The notes: generated from the sequence alone by a model not told the origin. A DNA stretch of 64,000 bases from Dolichospermum sp. DET69 (GCA_017355425.1 CP070233.1:3265501-3329500), one strand, 5' to 3'; shown: positions 45,592 to 55,097, counted from the stretch's first letter. Numbers and translations: made by a program.

Positions 45592-46804
45592 TTACTTTGA
45601 AAGTGTTACCTTTACTGGGGAAACTACAATCCCCTGTATCCCATCTGCAAAAGCATTAGGGATTGCTTTTTTGAGAATATTTAGTGAACCATTTACATCT
45701 GCATTAATTAAAATACCAAGAGCCGATTTATATAGACCACGTTTAATTCTCTTACCGCTAAAAGAATGGGTTTCCCCTTTTTTATATTTGGGGAGTACAT
45801 CTTGATCTAAAAAACTAGATTTAGATGTATAGCTTTCTTCGGTGATAATTACAGATATTCCCTGTAATTCTGCTTTATAAGTCAACTGTTCAATAAATCT
45901 AGTATGTGGTATTTGAGTAAAATTTTGGTTATTTTTAGAACCTATATTAAGTTCTTGTTTCCAACCTTCATTTTTGCCAATTACCAAAGTACCTATATTT
46001 AATTCAACTAACTTATTGATTAAATATCTGCTGGCTTTATGCAAGTAGTCATCAACCTTCAAATTGCGTTTTGTACAGAGAGTCTGTAATCTTTTTGATG
46101 TCTTATTTTTGAGAATCGCCTGTAATTCAGCTTTCTTTTTGTTAAAAAAATGATTAATGGATTTTAACGGTCTGCCATTGATCAAGAAAGGTATTAAACC
46201 TGCTTGATTGAAAGTTACAGAAGCCAAATTATTTAATCCTAAATCAATACTGGCAATTCTTTTATTATCTACCTGTTTTGGTTTTTCTTCTTGATGATAA
46301 ATCACCTCAACAACATAATGATTAAGCTTGGGAATCACCCTAACTTGTGCTATTTCTTTAGCCTGAGTAGGGAAAACTATCTCAGTCTGGCTAAGTTTAA
46401 TAAGTCCTTTTGATAGAAATGGTTTAGACAAAGCCTGTATGGTATAAACTAACAGGTTTCTCCCATTTTCCTTATGTTTGTATTTAGGTAATTTTGGTTT
46501 ACCCAAAAACTTAGATGGGTTTTCTTGATCAGCTTTTTGTGCTTGAAAAAATGCTTTCCAATTCTTATCTAAAATTATTAATATTTGCTGGCTTACTTTC
46601 GCTGGTAGATTTTTGTAATCAAACTCACTTTGTAATAATTTTTGGATCTGATTATAATTGAGAATCTTACCAGTTTCAAAGAAGGATTGTCTAATTAAGT
46701 AGTTGGCAGCATTATAGAGATTTTTGGAAAGAAAGCACAGCCTATCAATTTCTTGATAGTTTTTATGAGTTTTTTTGATGATATGTCTTTGAAGCTAGTT
46801 TCAT
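45592..46804 (-). pseudogene. TnpB RNA-guided nuclease of an IS607 element, 5' frameshift
   Basis: The frame from about 46790 to 45592 encodes most of a TnpB: KNYQEIDRLCFLSKNLYNAA at the N-terminus, RuvC aspartate in RIASIDLGLNNLASV, glutamate in VIGKNEGWKQELNIG and the last aspartate in ILINADVNGSLNIL. The zinc-finger cysteines of many TnpBs are absent, as in this subgroup. A good ribosome site GAGGAGG precedes an ATG at 46804 (MKL), but the frame breaks after the third codon with TAG. It looks like a short deletion near 46794. A TTG at 46506 could start a shorter product. Confidence 0.75.
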
Positions 46805-46823
46805 TCATCCTCCTCAAGACATT

Positions 46824-47012
46824 TTACAATGCACTCAGTTTTCCTAGTCCGTCTCTGGCATAGATAACTACTCCTGTTTTGATTGGTTTATCGAAGTTGA
46901 CTCTTGACTACCTGTTGTTAATTGTGTAGCGTTGAGTTCACCTCGTTTCCACATTCTCCAGGCTGTTTTATAACTAACTCCTATTGATGAGTGCATAATC
47001 TGATAGTTTCAT
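46824..47012 (-). pseudogene. IS607-family TnpA (serine recombinase) remnant
   Basis: The minus strand starts MKLSDYA, then after a one-base shift continues HSSIGVSYKTAWRMWKRGEL (the MerR-like DNA-binding domain of IS607 TnpA), QLTTG and a stop; VVIYARDG follows, the beginning of the recombinase domain, which is then cut off. The catalytic domain is deleted. It lies directly upstream of the tnpB remnant on the same strand, the order of IS607. The element is dead. Confidence 0.75.
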
Positions 47013-47126
47013 GGAGAGTCTTTCTCGACCTTCACAATTATTTTAAGACATTTATCTATATTTGGCAATGCCTAGCTATAAAATCAGAGAAGTTTGCCAA
47101 TACTAGATCCTAACATACAGCAGTGT

Positions 47127-47450
47127 TACAGCACTTCTGGGTGTTATGAGGTACAAGAAGCCCACCCCCAGCCCCCTGACAGGTGTAGGTTTTTTACAAT
47201 TGGGTTTTATGTTGGACTTGGAAGACAAGGAAGGAAAGTAGACAAGGGAGTGTGAAGAGAAAGAACCGGAAAATTCTGCAAATCTTCATGGGTTTTAATT
47301 CTTCTTTGTTCTTCTTCCTTGTCCACTTTCCCTCCTTGTCTGCCAAGTCTAGCCCTATTATAAATCTCAATGTAAAAAACCTACACCTGTCAGCCCCCAA
47401 CCCCCTCATCGCAACCGATGAGGGGGCTAAGATGTGCCTCATAAAAGCGG
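47127..47450. repeat. TACAGC-family repeat that hosts a 218-bp element
   Basis: TACAGCACTTCTGGGTGTTA at the left and GGGGGCTAAGATGTGCCTCA on the right match the small repeat at 17731-17836. It is split by the 218-bp element at 47176-47393. The gap 47013-47492 has no gene. Confidence 0.7.
47176..47393 (+). mobile_element. 218-bp MITE family, copy 2
   Basis: CTGACAGGTGTAGG at the left, CCTACACCTGTCAG at the right, exactly 218 bases like the other two copies, but with a diverged interior. The flanks are CCCCCAGCCCC (47165-47175) and CCCCCAACCCC (47394-47404), an 11-bp duplication with one change. It is the oldest-looking copy of the three. Confidence 0.85.
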
Positions 47451-47492
47451 AGAGAAGATAATAAATAACCTTCTCAAAATAAAAGTTAATGT

Positions 47493-47750
47493 TCAGACTA
47501 CTAAATAGATAGATGTTCTGGCAAAATCAAGAGTAAAAATCTTATTGTCATAGAAACCAAATGGTCCCCTATTTGTTGATTGAGTGGCATTTATACCATC
47601 ATAAATGGTTGTTAACTGGGTACCAGAACTCCCCAAGAAAGGTAAAAAAGGTATACCACCTAAAATTTGTTGGACTTGTTCTGAATTTAAGTTAGACAAG
47701 AAAGTCTTTTCTTCAATAGGTTGCAAGTCAGAAATTATGATTGTAGCCAT
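47493..47750 (-). CDS. Double-glycine-leader peptide precursor A
   Basis: An 85-residue precursor. The leader SDLQPIEEKTFLSNLNSEQV then QQILGG (residues 31-32) fits leaders cut by C39 peptidases. The 53-residue core is IPFLPFLGSSGTQL, then TTIYDGIN, later FGFYDNKIFTLDFARTS. The core shares YDGIN, DNK(F/I) and D(Y/F)ART with precursors B and C. No cysteines, so no lanthionine or disulfide signs. The exporter genes lie upstream on the same strand. Function of the mature peptide is unknown. Confidence 0.75.
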   Translation of the reverse strand: MATIIISDLQPIEEKTFLSNLNSEQVQQILGGIPFLPFLGSSGTQLTTIYDGINATQSTNRGPFGFYDNKIFTLDFARTSIYLVV

Positions 47751-47823
47751 GATCTTATTTTATAATCAAAAAGTTAACAGTTCTGCGATTGTGACAAAAT
47801 TGCTATTGAATCTGCGGCAATAA

Positions 47824-48099
47824 TTAACGCCCTACCCAAGCATTAACTGTTCGGGCATAATCTATCGTATTGAATTTATTATCATGAAAGCTACCTGCTC
47901 CTTCATAAGTGTTTGAGATAGTATTTATACCATCATAAACTGTAGTTATATAAACACCAGAATCTAGACCCAATCTGGGATAAAGTCCCCAAAAATTACC
48001 ACCTAAAACAATACCAATTCCTTTTTCTATCACTTCTGAATCATCCATAAAGCTTTCTATCTCAGGAAGATATAAGTCTTTAATTACTATTCTTTTCAT
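47824..48099 (-). CDS. Double-glycine-leader peptide precursor B
   Basis: A 91-residue precursor. A leader of 34 residues ends GIGIVLGG. The core NFWGLYPRLGLDSG, then TTVYDGINTISNTYEGAG, then FHDNKFNTIDYARTVNAW, is nearly parallel to precursor C. The start ATG at 48099 has a GAGGA ribosome site. Leader D-x-Y-x-x-E-I-E-S-F text is like known GG leaders. Same family as A and C. Confidence 0.8.
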   Translation of the reverse strand: MKRIVIKDLYLPEIESFMDDSEVIEKGIGIVLGGNFWGLYPRLGLDSGVYITTVYDGINTISNTYEGAGSFHDNKFNTIDYARTVNAWVGR

Positions 48100-48220
48100 G
48101 ATCTTATCCTCTGAATCTTCAGTTGGATTGACTCTTATATTTTTGCATTATTCTCTAAAAAATGACCTAAAAGTTGCATATCAATGTCTTTTTTTATGGA
48201 CATAATTCAATACCAAAATC

Positions 48221-48253
48221 AAATCCCTGACTTCTTAAAGAAACCAGGGATTT
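48221..48253 (-). repeat. Hairpin repeat, possible terminator
   Basis: AAATCCCTG (48221-48229) pairs with CAGGGATTT (48245-48253). On the minus strand it is followed by GATTTTGG, so it may end transcripts behind the broken precursor. A relative of the hairpins at 4471 and 50565. Confidence 0.6.
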
Positions 48254-48275
48254 GATTATTTAAATATTCAAATAT

Positions 48276-48356
48276 TTAAACTACTAAACAGATAGCACTT
48301 CTTGTAAAATCAAGGGCAAAAAACTTAGTTTTATAGAAATCAAATAGATGTTCATA
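48276..48356 (-). pseudogene. Broken fourth peptide precursor
   Basis: Only a C-terminal core remains: HLFDFYKTKFFALDFTRSAI then CLVV, matching FGFYDNKIFTLDFARTSIYLVV of precursor A by position. The leader and the first half of the core are gone; 40 bases upstream starts the 160-bp dispersed repeat (48398-48553). An open frame fused through the repeat is not a real gene. Confidence 0.7.
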
Positions 48357-48397
48357 TAAAACTAATTCAGAGGGAACAGGGAACGGGCAACTTTCTA

Positions 48398-48553
48398 ACA
48401 GGAAAAACTCATGTTTAAAAACATGAGATTGAAATAATGACACTGTTTTTTTTCGGGCTACGCATCTTAAAAAACATCTTTTTTTTGACTGCGCTTTAAA
48501 CTGGTGCAAATGAGTGTTTCTTATTTCCAGTTAAGAGTTCCCTTCTTTTGTAA
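48398..48553 (+). repeat. 160-bp dispersed repeat (copy 2 of 2)
   Basis: Inverted copy of 10921-11080 with the CTCATGTTT/AAACATGAG hairpin and CGGGCTACGCATCTT. It lies between precursors C and the broken fourth precursor, where it replaces the 5' part of that gene. Confidence 0.8.
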
Positions 48554-48575
48554 TTAATTTTGTCTCATTACTTAA

Positions 48576-48842
48576 TTAACGAGATATCCAAGCATTAACT
48601 GTTCGAGCATAATCTGTTGTATTAAATTTGTTATCATGAAAGTTACCTGCTCCTTCATAGGTTTTTGACATATTATTGATACCGTCGTAAGTTGTCATGA
48701 TAGAAACATTAGGATTCAACCCTGAATAGGGATAACTGCCCCACGTCCCTCCTAATACAATGCCTACTTCTATGACATCTAAATCATCAATGAATGGTTT
48801 TAATTCAGTAGTATAAAAGCTATCAATCATTATTTTTTCCAT
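48576..48842 (-). CDS. Double-glycine-leader peptide precursor C
   Basis: An 88-residue precursor, MEKIMIDSFYTTELKPFIDD, leader ending GIVLGG (residues 31-32), core TWGSYPYSGLNPNV, then TTYDGINNMSKTYEGAG and FHDNKFNTTDYARTVNAW. The ATG at 48842 has a GGAGG site 8 bases upstream; an earlier TTG overlaps that site and is rejected. It is the first precursor behind the exporter genes. Confidence 0.8.
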   Translation of the reverse strand: MEKIMIDSFYTTELKPFIDDLDVIEVGIVLGGTWGSYPYSGLNPNVSIMTTYDGINNMSKTYEGAGNFHDNKFNTTDYARTVNAWISR

Positions 48843-48982
48843 TGTCCTATCCTCCAAATTATTAGTTGGGTCAACTTTTATATTTTTGCATTATTTTCTT
48901 AAAAATGATCTAAAATTTGCATACTAATGCCTTTTTCTTTTGGACATAATTTAATGAATTTTGTCTGCAATCCTAATTTTCT

Positions 48983-50515
48983 TTAAAGCTCTAAACCATT
49001 TTTTTGCAACTTCTTAAATGGATCTAAAATGAAGTCAACAACTCGACGTTGACGAATAATTACTTCGGCACTTGCTGTTTGCCCAGGAGTAAGAGGAATC
49101 TGTTTGTTCCCAACTTGAATATAAGGATTGTCTAAAGTAATATCTAATTCATAAGTTTCTATGCGATTGGCACTATTTTCCTGAATCTTAGAATTAGGTG
49201 AAATCCAATTAATTCGTCCTGATACAATTCCATATTCTTGGAAAGGATAAGCATCAAATTTGATTTTTACTGGCATTCCTGCTTTAACAAAACCACTGCT
49301 TTGACTAGGCATACGGGCTTTTAAAATTAAAGCAGCATTTTTTGGGGCAATTTGAGCAATCATTTGTCCTGGTTGGACGACAGAACCAGGTTTTTTAATA
49401 GGTAATTCAAATATTGTGCCATCAATAGGAGAGCGGACAATGCGCTGTTTCATCTGTAAATTCAAGGATATAATCTGTCCTTTTGTTTGCATAACTTCTG
49501 ATTGAACAGAAGTAATTTGATTTTCTAAGTCTTTAAACTGTTCCTGACTTTTTAGTAATACTAATTCTCCTCCTTGCATAGCACTTTTATAACTACTTTC
49601 TTCTTCTTCTAAACGGAGTTTTGCTTGTTCAATTTCTGAGCGAACTTGATTCATGAGAGACTGATAACGGCTGATTTCTTCTTTTAGTCGTAATTGTGCT
49701 GTTTGAATATTAAATTTTGCTTCTTCTTGTGAACGTTGACTTTCTTCGGCAATTTTTTCCAATTCTACTAATTTAGTTTGAGGAATTATCCCTTCCTTTA
49801 ACAGTAGACGGTAGCGCTGAACTTCAGAAACATCTCGACGGAAACGACTTGTAGCTAACCTGTAGTTAGTTTGAGTAGATCGTATATTCTGTTTTGCCTG
49901 ATCAATTTGGGCTAATTTCTCCAAATTTTGGAAATTATAAGCATTTTTTTTGGTCTCAAATGTTTGCTGTGCCTGATTAAGTTGAGCAATTTTCTCTAAT
50001 GATTGAGATTGGTTTTGCTGACTTTGAATATTAATAGACATTAAGACTTGATTTTTCAATATTTCTAATTGAGCTTGACGATTAGTTAACCCTTCCAATT
50101 TAGCTTTTGCCTGTTGTATTTCTGTTTTCAAAACTTCAGATTCCATTTCTACTAAAACCTGTCCAGCTTGAACCTGTGTTCCTTCTTTAACATTAACAGC
50201 AATAACACTACCTGTTACCACACTATCTAATTTCTGTGTTGCCCCTTTCGGTTCTATCCTGCCACTAGCACTTCCTGTTTCATCAACTTTAGTTAACATT
50301 GCCCATGGCAAAATAATTGCTGCAAAACTGACCAGCAAATACAACATTGAACGAGTCCATGCTTTTGGTAAAGCATCTAATAATTCTTCTGTACCATAAA
50401 ACCAATCCTTGGCTTTATCTAATGTCTGGGGTTGATTTTGGATAAAAGCAGTAGATTCAGTTTGATTCTGCGGCTTTATGGTAGTTTGTGATTGTGTATA
50501 AACTATCTGTGGCAT
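48983..50515 (-). CDS. HlyD-family periplasmic adaptor
   Basis: A 510-residue membrane fusion protein of a type I-like exporter. One N-terminal helix (MLYLLVSFAAIILPWAML) near residue 60, a lipoyl half-motif (VTGSVIAVNVKEGTQVQAGQVLVEM), a long alpha-hairpin coiled coil (residues about 140-355), the second lipoyl half (VRSPIDGTIFELPIKKPGSVVQPGQMI) and a beta-barrel C-terminus. It bridges the inner-membrane exporter to the outer side. It follows the exporter after 103 bases that hold a hairpin. Confidence 0.93.
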   Translation of the reverse strand: MPQIVYTQSQTTIKPQNQTESTAFIQNQPQTLDKAKDWFYGTEELLDALPKAWTRSMLYLLVSFAAIILPWAMLTKVDETGSASGRIEPKGATQKLDSVVTGSVIAVNVKEGTQVQAGQVLVEMESEVLKTEIQQAKAKLEGLTNRQAQLEILKNQVLMSINIQSQQNQSQSLEKIAQLNQAQQTFETKKNAYNFQNLEKLAQIDQAKQNIRSTQTNYRLATSRFRRDVSEVQRYRLLLKEGIIPQTKLVELEKIAEESQRSQEEAKFNIQTAQLRLKEEISRYQSLMNQVRSEIEQAKLRLEEEESSYKSAMQGGELVLLKSQEQFKDLENQITSVQSEVMQTKGQIISLNLQMKQRIVRSPIDGTIFELPIKKPGSVVQPGQMIAQIAPKNAALILKARMPSQSSGFVKAGMPVKIKFDAYPFQEYGIVSGRINWISPNSKIQENSANRIETYELDITLDNPYIQVGNKQIPLTPGQTASAEVIIRQRRVVDFILDPFKKLQKNGLEL

Positions 50516-50564
50516 AAGTAATTTGAAAGGTCTATATTTTTGTAGTTGTGTGTTAACTGAATAT

Positions 50565-50597
50565 AGATCCCCGACTTCTCTAAGAATTCGGAGATCT
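50565..50597. repeat. Hairpin repeat between exporter and adaptor genes
   Basis: AGATCCCCGA (50565-50574) pairs with TCGGAGATCT (50588-50597) with one mismatch. It is of the 4471 family. Without a T tract on the minus strand it is not a clear terminator, but could damp expression of the adaptor. Confidence 0.65.
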
Positions 50598-50618
50598 GGT
50601 TTAGTTGCAATTAAACAA

Positions 50619-53339
50619 TTAATTTGTTTGTGCTAATTGTTGTTGATTGAGATAGAAATAATGTCCTTTTTTGGTAATTAATTCTTCATGTGTACCACTT
50701 TCTACTAAAACTCCACGATCTAAAACTAAAATTAGATCAGCATTACGAACTGTGGAAAGACGGTGAGCAATAATTACACTTGTACGTCCTTGGAGAATTT
50801 TTTTGAGGTTATTCTGAATAATTCGTTCTGATTCAGCATCAAGGTGACTTGTAGCTTCATCTAATATTAAAAGTCGGGGATTTCCTAATAAAGCGCGAGC
50901 AATTGCTAACCGTTGGCGTTGTCCTCCTGATAACATTCCTCCCCCTTCACCAATTTGAGTTTCATAACCCATTGGCATCCTTTTGATAAACTCATCTGCA
51001 CCTGCAAGTTGGGCAGCTTCCATAATCTCTTCTAAGGAAGCTTCAGGATGGGCAATTGTGATATTTTCTCGAATTGTTCCCCCAAATAAAAAGGTATCTT
51101 GATCAACAACTCCTATTTGCGATCGCAAGGAATGTAAGGAAATACTAGTTACATCTTGATTGTCAATTAAAACTTTTCCATCTGTCGCTAGATATAACCC
51201 CAAAATCAATTTAGAAAGTGTTGTTTTCCCAGAGCCACTGCGGCCAACAACTGCTACAGTTTGCTCAGGTAAAATTTCAAAGCTGAGATTTTCGAGAATA
51301 TTAATTTCACTTTCGGGATGATAGCGAAATGTAACATTATTGAAATTAATCTTCCCAACTAATCTAGGTAAAAATTGCCGAGGCTGATGTTCTAAATCTT
51401 CCTCTGGCTGTGCTTCTAATACATCATTAATCCGTTCTGTAGCCACAATTACTTCTTGTAATTGATTCCACAAAATAATTAATCTTTGGAAAGGCTGAAT
51501 AATATTACCCAGCAACATATTAAAAGCAACTAATTGACCAATAGTAAGTTGGTTCTGAATAACTAACCAAGCCCCAAACCATAGCAGTCCTGTACTTACT
51601 AAAGATTGAATAGTAGAGCTAACTAATTGCAGTTGATTACTAATTAATTGACCACTAAAGTTTTTCTTGATTAAATTATTCAGCAATTCCTCCCAATGCC
51701 AACGAACTGTTTGTTCAATGGCCATGGAGCGAATCGAAGAAATTCCCGTCAAGCTTTGAATTAAATAACTATTTTCCAATGTTCCCGCAGTAAATACCTC
51801 CCGACTAATTCGCCGCAAAAAAGGTGTGGCAAAGAATGTTAATAACACAAATGGTGGGACAATTGCTAATGTCATTACAGCCATTGGTGGACTATACCAA
51901 AACATTAATCCCACATAAATAAAGACTGTCAGTAAATCCAAACCAATAGATAATGCCTCACCCGTAAGAAAACGTTGAATTTTTTGATTTTCTTGGACAC
52001 GGGAGACAATATCACCCACATAACGAGATTCAAAAAATGACAGAGGTAAACTAAATGTATGTTTAATAAAACCTACCATTAAAGCGACACTAATTCGGTT
52101 GGCTGTGTGGTCAAGTAAATATTGCCTTAACCCATTAATAGCAACACGAAATAAACCAAAAATTAACAAGCCAAAACCTACAGTATTTAAGGTTAAGACA
52201 CTACCTTGCACAATGACTCTATCTAATAAAAGTTGAGTAAATAAAGGTGTGACTAATCCAAATACCTGGATTAATACCGAAGCCATAAATACTTCTAGCA
52301 GAACTTGAGAATGAGGTTTAACTAAATCCAATAACTGCCAAAATGGTGTATTAGCTTCTTGGGTTTTTTTGAGTGAAGTTGTAGGCTGTAATAATAAAGC
52401 GTAACCAGTCCAACCTGCAAGAAATTCCTGGACACTAAGCTGACGTTGCCCAATAGCGGGATCGGCAATAATTACCTGTTTTTTGGTAATTTCATAGACA
52501 ACAATATAATGTTTACCCTGCCAATGAGCGATCGCTGGTAAAGGTTGTTGGGCAAATTTATCCAAACTGGCTTTCACTGGCCGGGTAGCAAAACCAAGAC
52601 TTTCGGCTGCTGCACTCAAACTTCGCATGGATGCCCCACTACGGCTAATATTAGCCAGATCCCGCAGCTTATTAATACTCAGGTTTTTACCCCAATAACG
52701 ACCAACCATAACTAAACAAGCAGCACCACAATCAGCAGAACTTTGTTGTTCAAAAAATGGATAACGTTTGGTAAATTTACGCCACCAATTTCCGGCGATT
52801 ACAGTAGGAATAGGAAAGTATTTAGGGCGTTTTTTGGCTGGTGTTTGTGTGGGAATTACTGGTTGAGTAAAATTGGCACTTTTGACAGTTTTCGAGGCTA
52901 CAACCAGGGGAATATCGGGAGATTTGGGAGGATTAATTACCTCTGCCTTATGTAGCAAAAGATCATAAACACTAGGAAATTCTCCCATTACCTTCTTCAC
53001 CGTTGATTGGGGAAGATAGGCAATTTTTAAATTTACAGAAGCTCTAGCAACATAACTACTAAAATCTTGTTCTGGAAATAAAGTTAACTCCCCAAATGAT
53101 GCCCCTGGAGTCAGAGTATTAATTAAATCATTAGAGCTATCTAACAATCTCACCTTACCCGACAGCACAATATAAATTCCCGGTTTTGCTGTTTCCGCTT
53201 GCCAAAATTGTTTGGCTACTGGTGGTTCAATAATTTCTAAAGCCTGGATACAATCTGTAACTGCTTGATCTGATAACCTATCACCCAAGACTTGCTTAAT
53301 CTGTGTAGCTAACTCTTTCTGAGAAAACGCTGATAGCAT
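50619..53339 (-). CDS. Peptidase-containing ABC exporter with cNMP-type domain (HetC-like layout)
   Basis: A 906-residue protein: an N-terminal cyclic-nucleotide-binding-like domain (PGIYIVLSGKVRLLDSSNDL, GASFGELTLF), a C39 peptidase domain (catalytic cysteine in QQSSADCGAACLVMVGRYWG near residue 205, histidine in WQGKHYIVVYE, aspartate in IADPAIG), six membrane helices, and an ABC domain (Walker A GRSGSGKTTL, signature LSGGQRQRLAIARALL, Walker B LLILDEATSHLD, H-loop IIAHRLS). It cuts GG leaders and exports the peptide. The order cNMP-C39-ABC is that of HetC. It is followed by the adaptor and precursors. Confidence 0.93.
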   Translation of the reverse strand: MLSAFSQKELATQIKQVLGDRLSDQAVTDCIQALEIIEPPVAKQFWQAETAKPGIYIVLSGKVRLLDSSNDLINTLTPGASFGELTLFPEQDFSSYVARASVNLKIAYLPQSTVKKVMGEFPSVYDLLLHKAEVINPPKSPDIPLVVASKTVKSANFTQPVIPTQTPAKKRPKYFPIPTVIAGNWWRKFTKRYPFFEQQSSADCGAACLVMVGRYWGKNLSINKLRDLANISRSGASMRSLSAAAESLGFATRPVKASLDKFAQQPLPAIAHWQGKHYIVVYEITKKQVIIADPAIGQRQLSVQEFLAGWTGYALLLQPTTSLKKTQEANTPFWQLLDLVKPHSQVLLEVFMASVLIQVFGLVTPLFTQLLLDRVIVQGSVLTLNTVGFGLLIFGLFRVAINGLRQYLLDHTANRISVALMVGFIKHTFSLPLSFFESRYVGDIVSRVQENQKIQRFLTGEALSIGLDLLTVFIYVGLMFWYSPPMAVMTLAIVPPFVLLTFFATPFLRRISREVFTAGTLENSYLIQSLTGISSIRSMAIEQTVRWHWEELLNNLIKKNFSGQLISNQLQLVSSTIQSLVSTGLLWFGAWLVIQNQLTIGQLVAFNMLLGNIIQPFQRLIILWNQLQEVIVATERINDVLEAQPEEDLEHQPRQFLPRLVGKINFNNVTFRYHPESEINILENLSFEILPEQTVAVVGRSGSGKTTLSKLILGLYLATDGKVLIDNQDVTSISLHSLRSQIGVVDQDTFLFGGTIRENITIAHPEASLEEIMEAAQLAGADEFIKRMPMGYETQIGEGGGMLSGGQRQRLAIARALLGNPRLLILDEATSHLDAESERIIQNNLKKILQGRTSVIIAHRLSTVRNADLILVLDRGVLVESGTHEELITKKGHYFYLNQQQLAQTN

Positions 53340-53360
53340 TTCCTAACCTCCAAAATACTA

Positions 53361-53957
53361 TTATTTATTGGTCTGCATGAGATTAAATGACCAATGAAAA
53401 CTAGGTTCAGTTGGAGAATGTAAATCACTAATTTTAATTGCCAAATCCTGATTATCAGTAGTTATCACTGGGGAACTTTTCCGTTTAGTAGAAAGTCCCA
53501 TTTGTTTAAGTAAGCGGTTAATGTGGCGATCGCTAATTTGAATTCCTAACTCTTTCGCTAGATGTTTACTCAACCATTGAGCCGTCCAATCACCAAAAGC
53601 ATAGCCATATTCACGGGGACTAGAATTAACTAATTCTTTCAATCTTTCAATATATTCATTATTAACAATCTTTGGTCTCCCTAATGGACGTTGATTCCAT
53701 TTGTGTGCCATACCTGACTCAGCAATACCGATCCAATATCTGGACATCTCCTGAGAACAACCAATCATTTCACAAATATGAGTTTGGGATTTTCCCATAT
53801 CTGCTAATAACATAATCTCAATTCGTCGCCGATATTCTGGTTGCGAATTACTTTGTAAATTTTTTAGCAACACCTTCCGCTGAAAAGGAGTTAAAAACTT
53901 ACTTTGATATGGATCGTAAATATTAACAACCTGATCTTGATGAGAATAAGATGACAT
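53361..53957 (-). CDS. Helix-turn-helix regulator (IS630 N-terminal-like)
   Basis: A 198-residue protein with two DNA-binding blocks: SQTHICEMIGCSQEMSRYWI near residue 60 and a winged-helix part ending ISDRHINRLLKQMGLSTKR. They match the N-terminal, DNA-binding half of IS630-type transposases; no DDE catalytic part follows. Such HTH proteins often precede peptide exporter genes in cyanobacteria, by my recollection. It ends 21 bases before the exporter and is likely the operon's regulator. Start ATG at 53957 with GGTAAG upstream; ATG at 53996 is an alternative. Confidence 0.75.
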   Translation of the reverse strand: MSSYSHQDQVVNIYDPYQSKFLTPFQRKVLLKNLQSNSQPEYRRRIEIMLLADMGKSQTHICEMIGCSQEMSRYWIGIAESGMAHKWNQRPLGRPKIVNNEYIERLKELVNSSPREYGYAFGDWTAQWLSKHLAKELGIQISDRHINRLLKQMGLSTKRKSSPVITTDNQDLAIKISDLHSPTEPSFHWSFNLMQTNK

Positions 53958-53996
53958 AATTCTTACCAGTTGTTTTCTATTTTTAAATTTGGGCAA

Positions 53997-54713
53997 ATCT
54001 ATCTATTGCATCTATGGCTAAAATACAGATGCAAAAACTTTTACAGATATAGAGTCATAGGACAGGCCGCACTATGATCATTTAATCTGTAAGATATTTG
54101 ATGAGTATTCATTTAATTTTCAATATCTATGCAACAGGCATAGCTGCTCTCTCCCCCAATAAACAGCATTGTCTGGTAAAACACCCACAGATAAACACTA
54201 GTATTCAGCTTAATCAATCAATTCTAAAATATTAAATTCACCAACAATTACGGAAAAGTTGTACTAAAAATTGTAGCCTCAAAGTAGATAAGCTCAGAAA
54301 AGATATAATGTACCTCTTACACTAGCCTAAAATCAAAAAATTCTCATCAGCAGACTTTCTTAAATATGAAATCGTCTGTCCGATAGTATGGTATTAGCCG
54401 TTCAGTTTAGATAAAAAAGTGACAAAGCTTTAATTGTTATCTTTAAATTCTGCTATATCTTCTTCTAAAATTTATATAAAAAATAAAATCTTCATCTCAG
54501 CTTCATCATATCCTTACATAAAATTTATATAAATTAAAAGCTGATAAAAATCAAGCCATTAATCAGTAATCCCTAACTATGAAATAATTTGTGATATTCC
54601 TAGTACACAAAGGCAGCAATTAACCAACTATTAAAAATACCTGAAAAGCCTCCATAGTCTGATTTTTTAATTTTTAATTCCGTCTTGCGGTACTAGTAGA
54701 GTCCGGTGTAAGT
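53997..54713. other. Gene-free region upstream of the peptide operon
   Basis: About 700 A/T-rich bases that must contain the promoter of the minus-strand regulator-exporter operon. Repeat fragments (CCGTCTTGCGGTACTAGTAG, AGTCCGGTGTAAGTTAC) are near 54680. I see no frame or RNA that I can support. Confidence 0.5.
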
Positions 54714-55097
54714 TACAGCGGTTTTCGCTCTTATGAGGTACATCTTAGCCCCCTCATCGCACCCCCCTCAATCCCCCCGCAACGGGGGGAAGAAAAGGAT
54801 AAACTTTTGATATTGGAGGGGGTTGGGGGTCTGACAGGTGTAGGTTTTTTACAATTGGGTGAGGACAGGACTTGGAAGACAAGGCAGACAAGGTGACAAG
54901 GGAGGAAAACCGGACAAGAAATGGATGATTGGTCATAAAACAAACCATAAATTGGGTATTTTATGGATAAAATCTTCCTTGTCTACTATCCCTCCTTGTC
55001 TTCCTGGTCTTGCCTTTACAGAGAATATTAAAAACCTACACCTGTCAGGGGTTGGGGGTGGGGTTCTTGTACCTCATAACACAAAGGAAGTGCTGTA
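54714..55097. repeat. TACAGC-family repeat that hosts a 218-bp element
   Basis: TACAGCGGTTTTCGCTCTTA at the left and AGTGCTGTA at the right end a repeat of the 17731 family, split by the 218-bp element at 54831-55048. Confidence 0.75.
54831..55048 (+). mobile_element. 218-bp MITE family, copy 3
   Basis: Terminal repeats CTGACAGGTGTAGG and CCTACACCTGTCAG, exact 11-bp duplication GGGTTGGGGGT on both sides (54820-54830 and 55049-55059). By eye, its reverse complement is identical to the copy at 16118-16335 over all 218 bases. Confidence 0.9.

Noticed and set aside
48276-48509. 77-residue frame as a fourth intact precursor
   Set aside because: Its first two thirds are the dispersed 160-bp repeat; only the C-terminal core part matches the precursor family.
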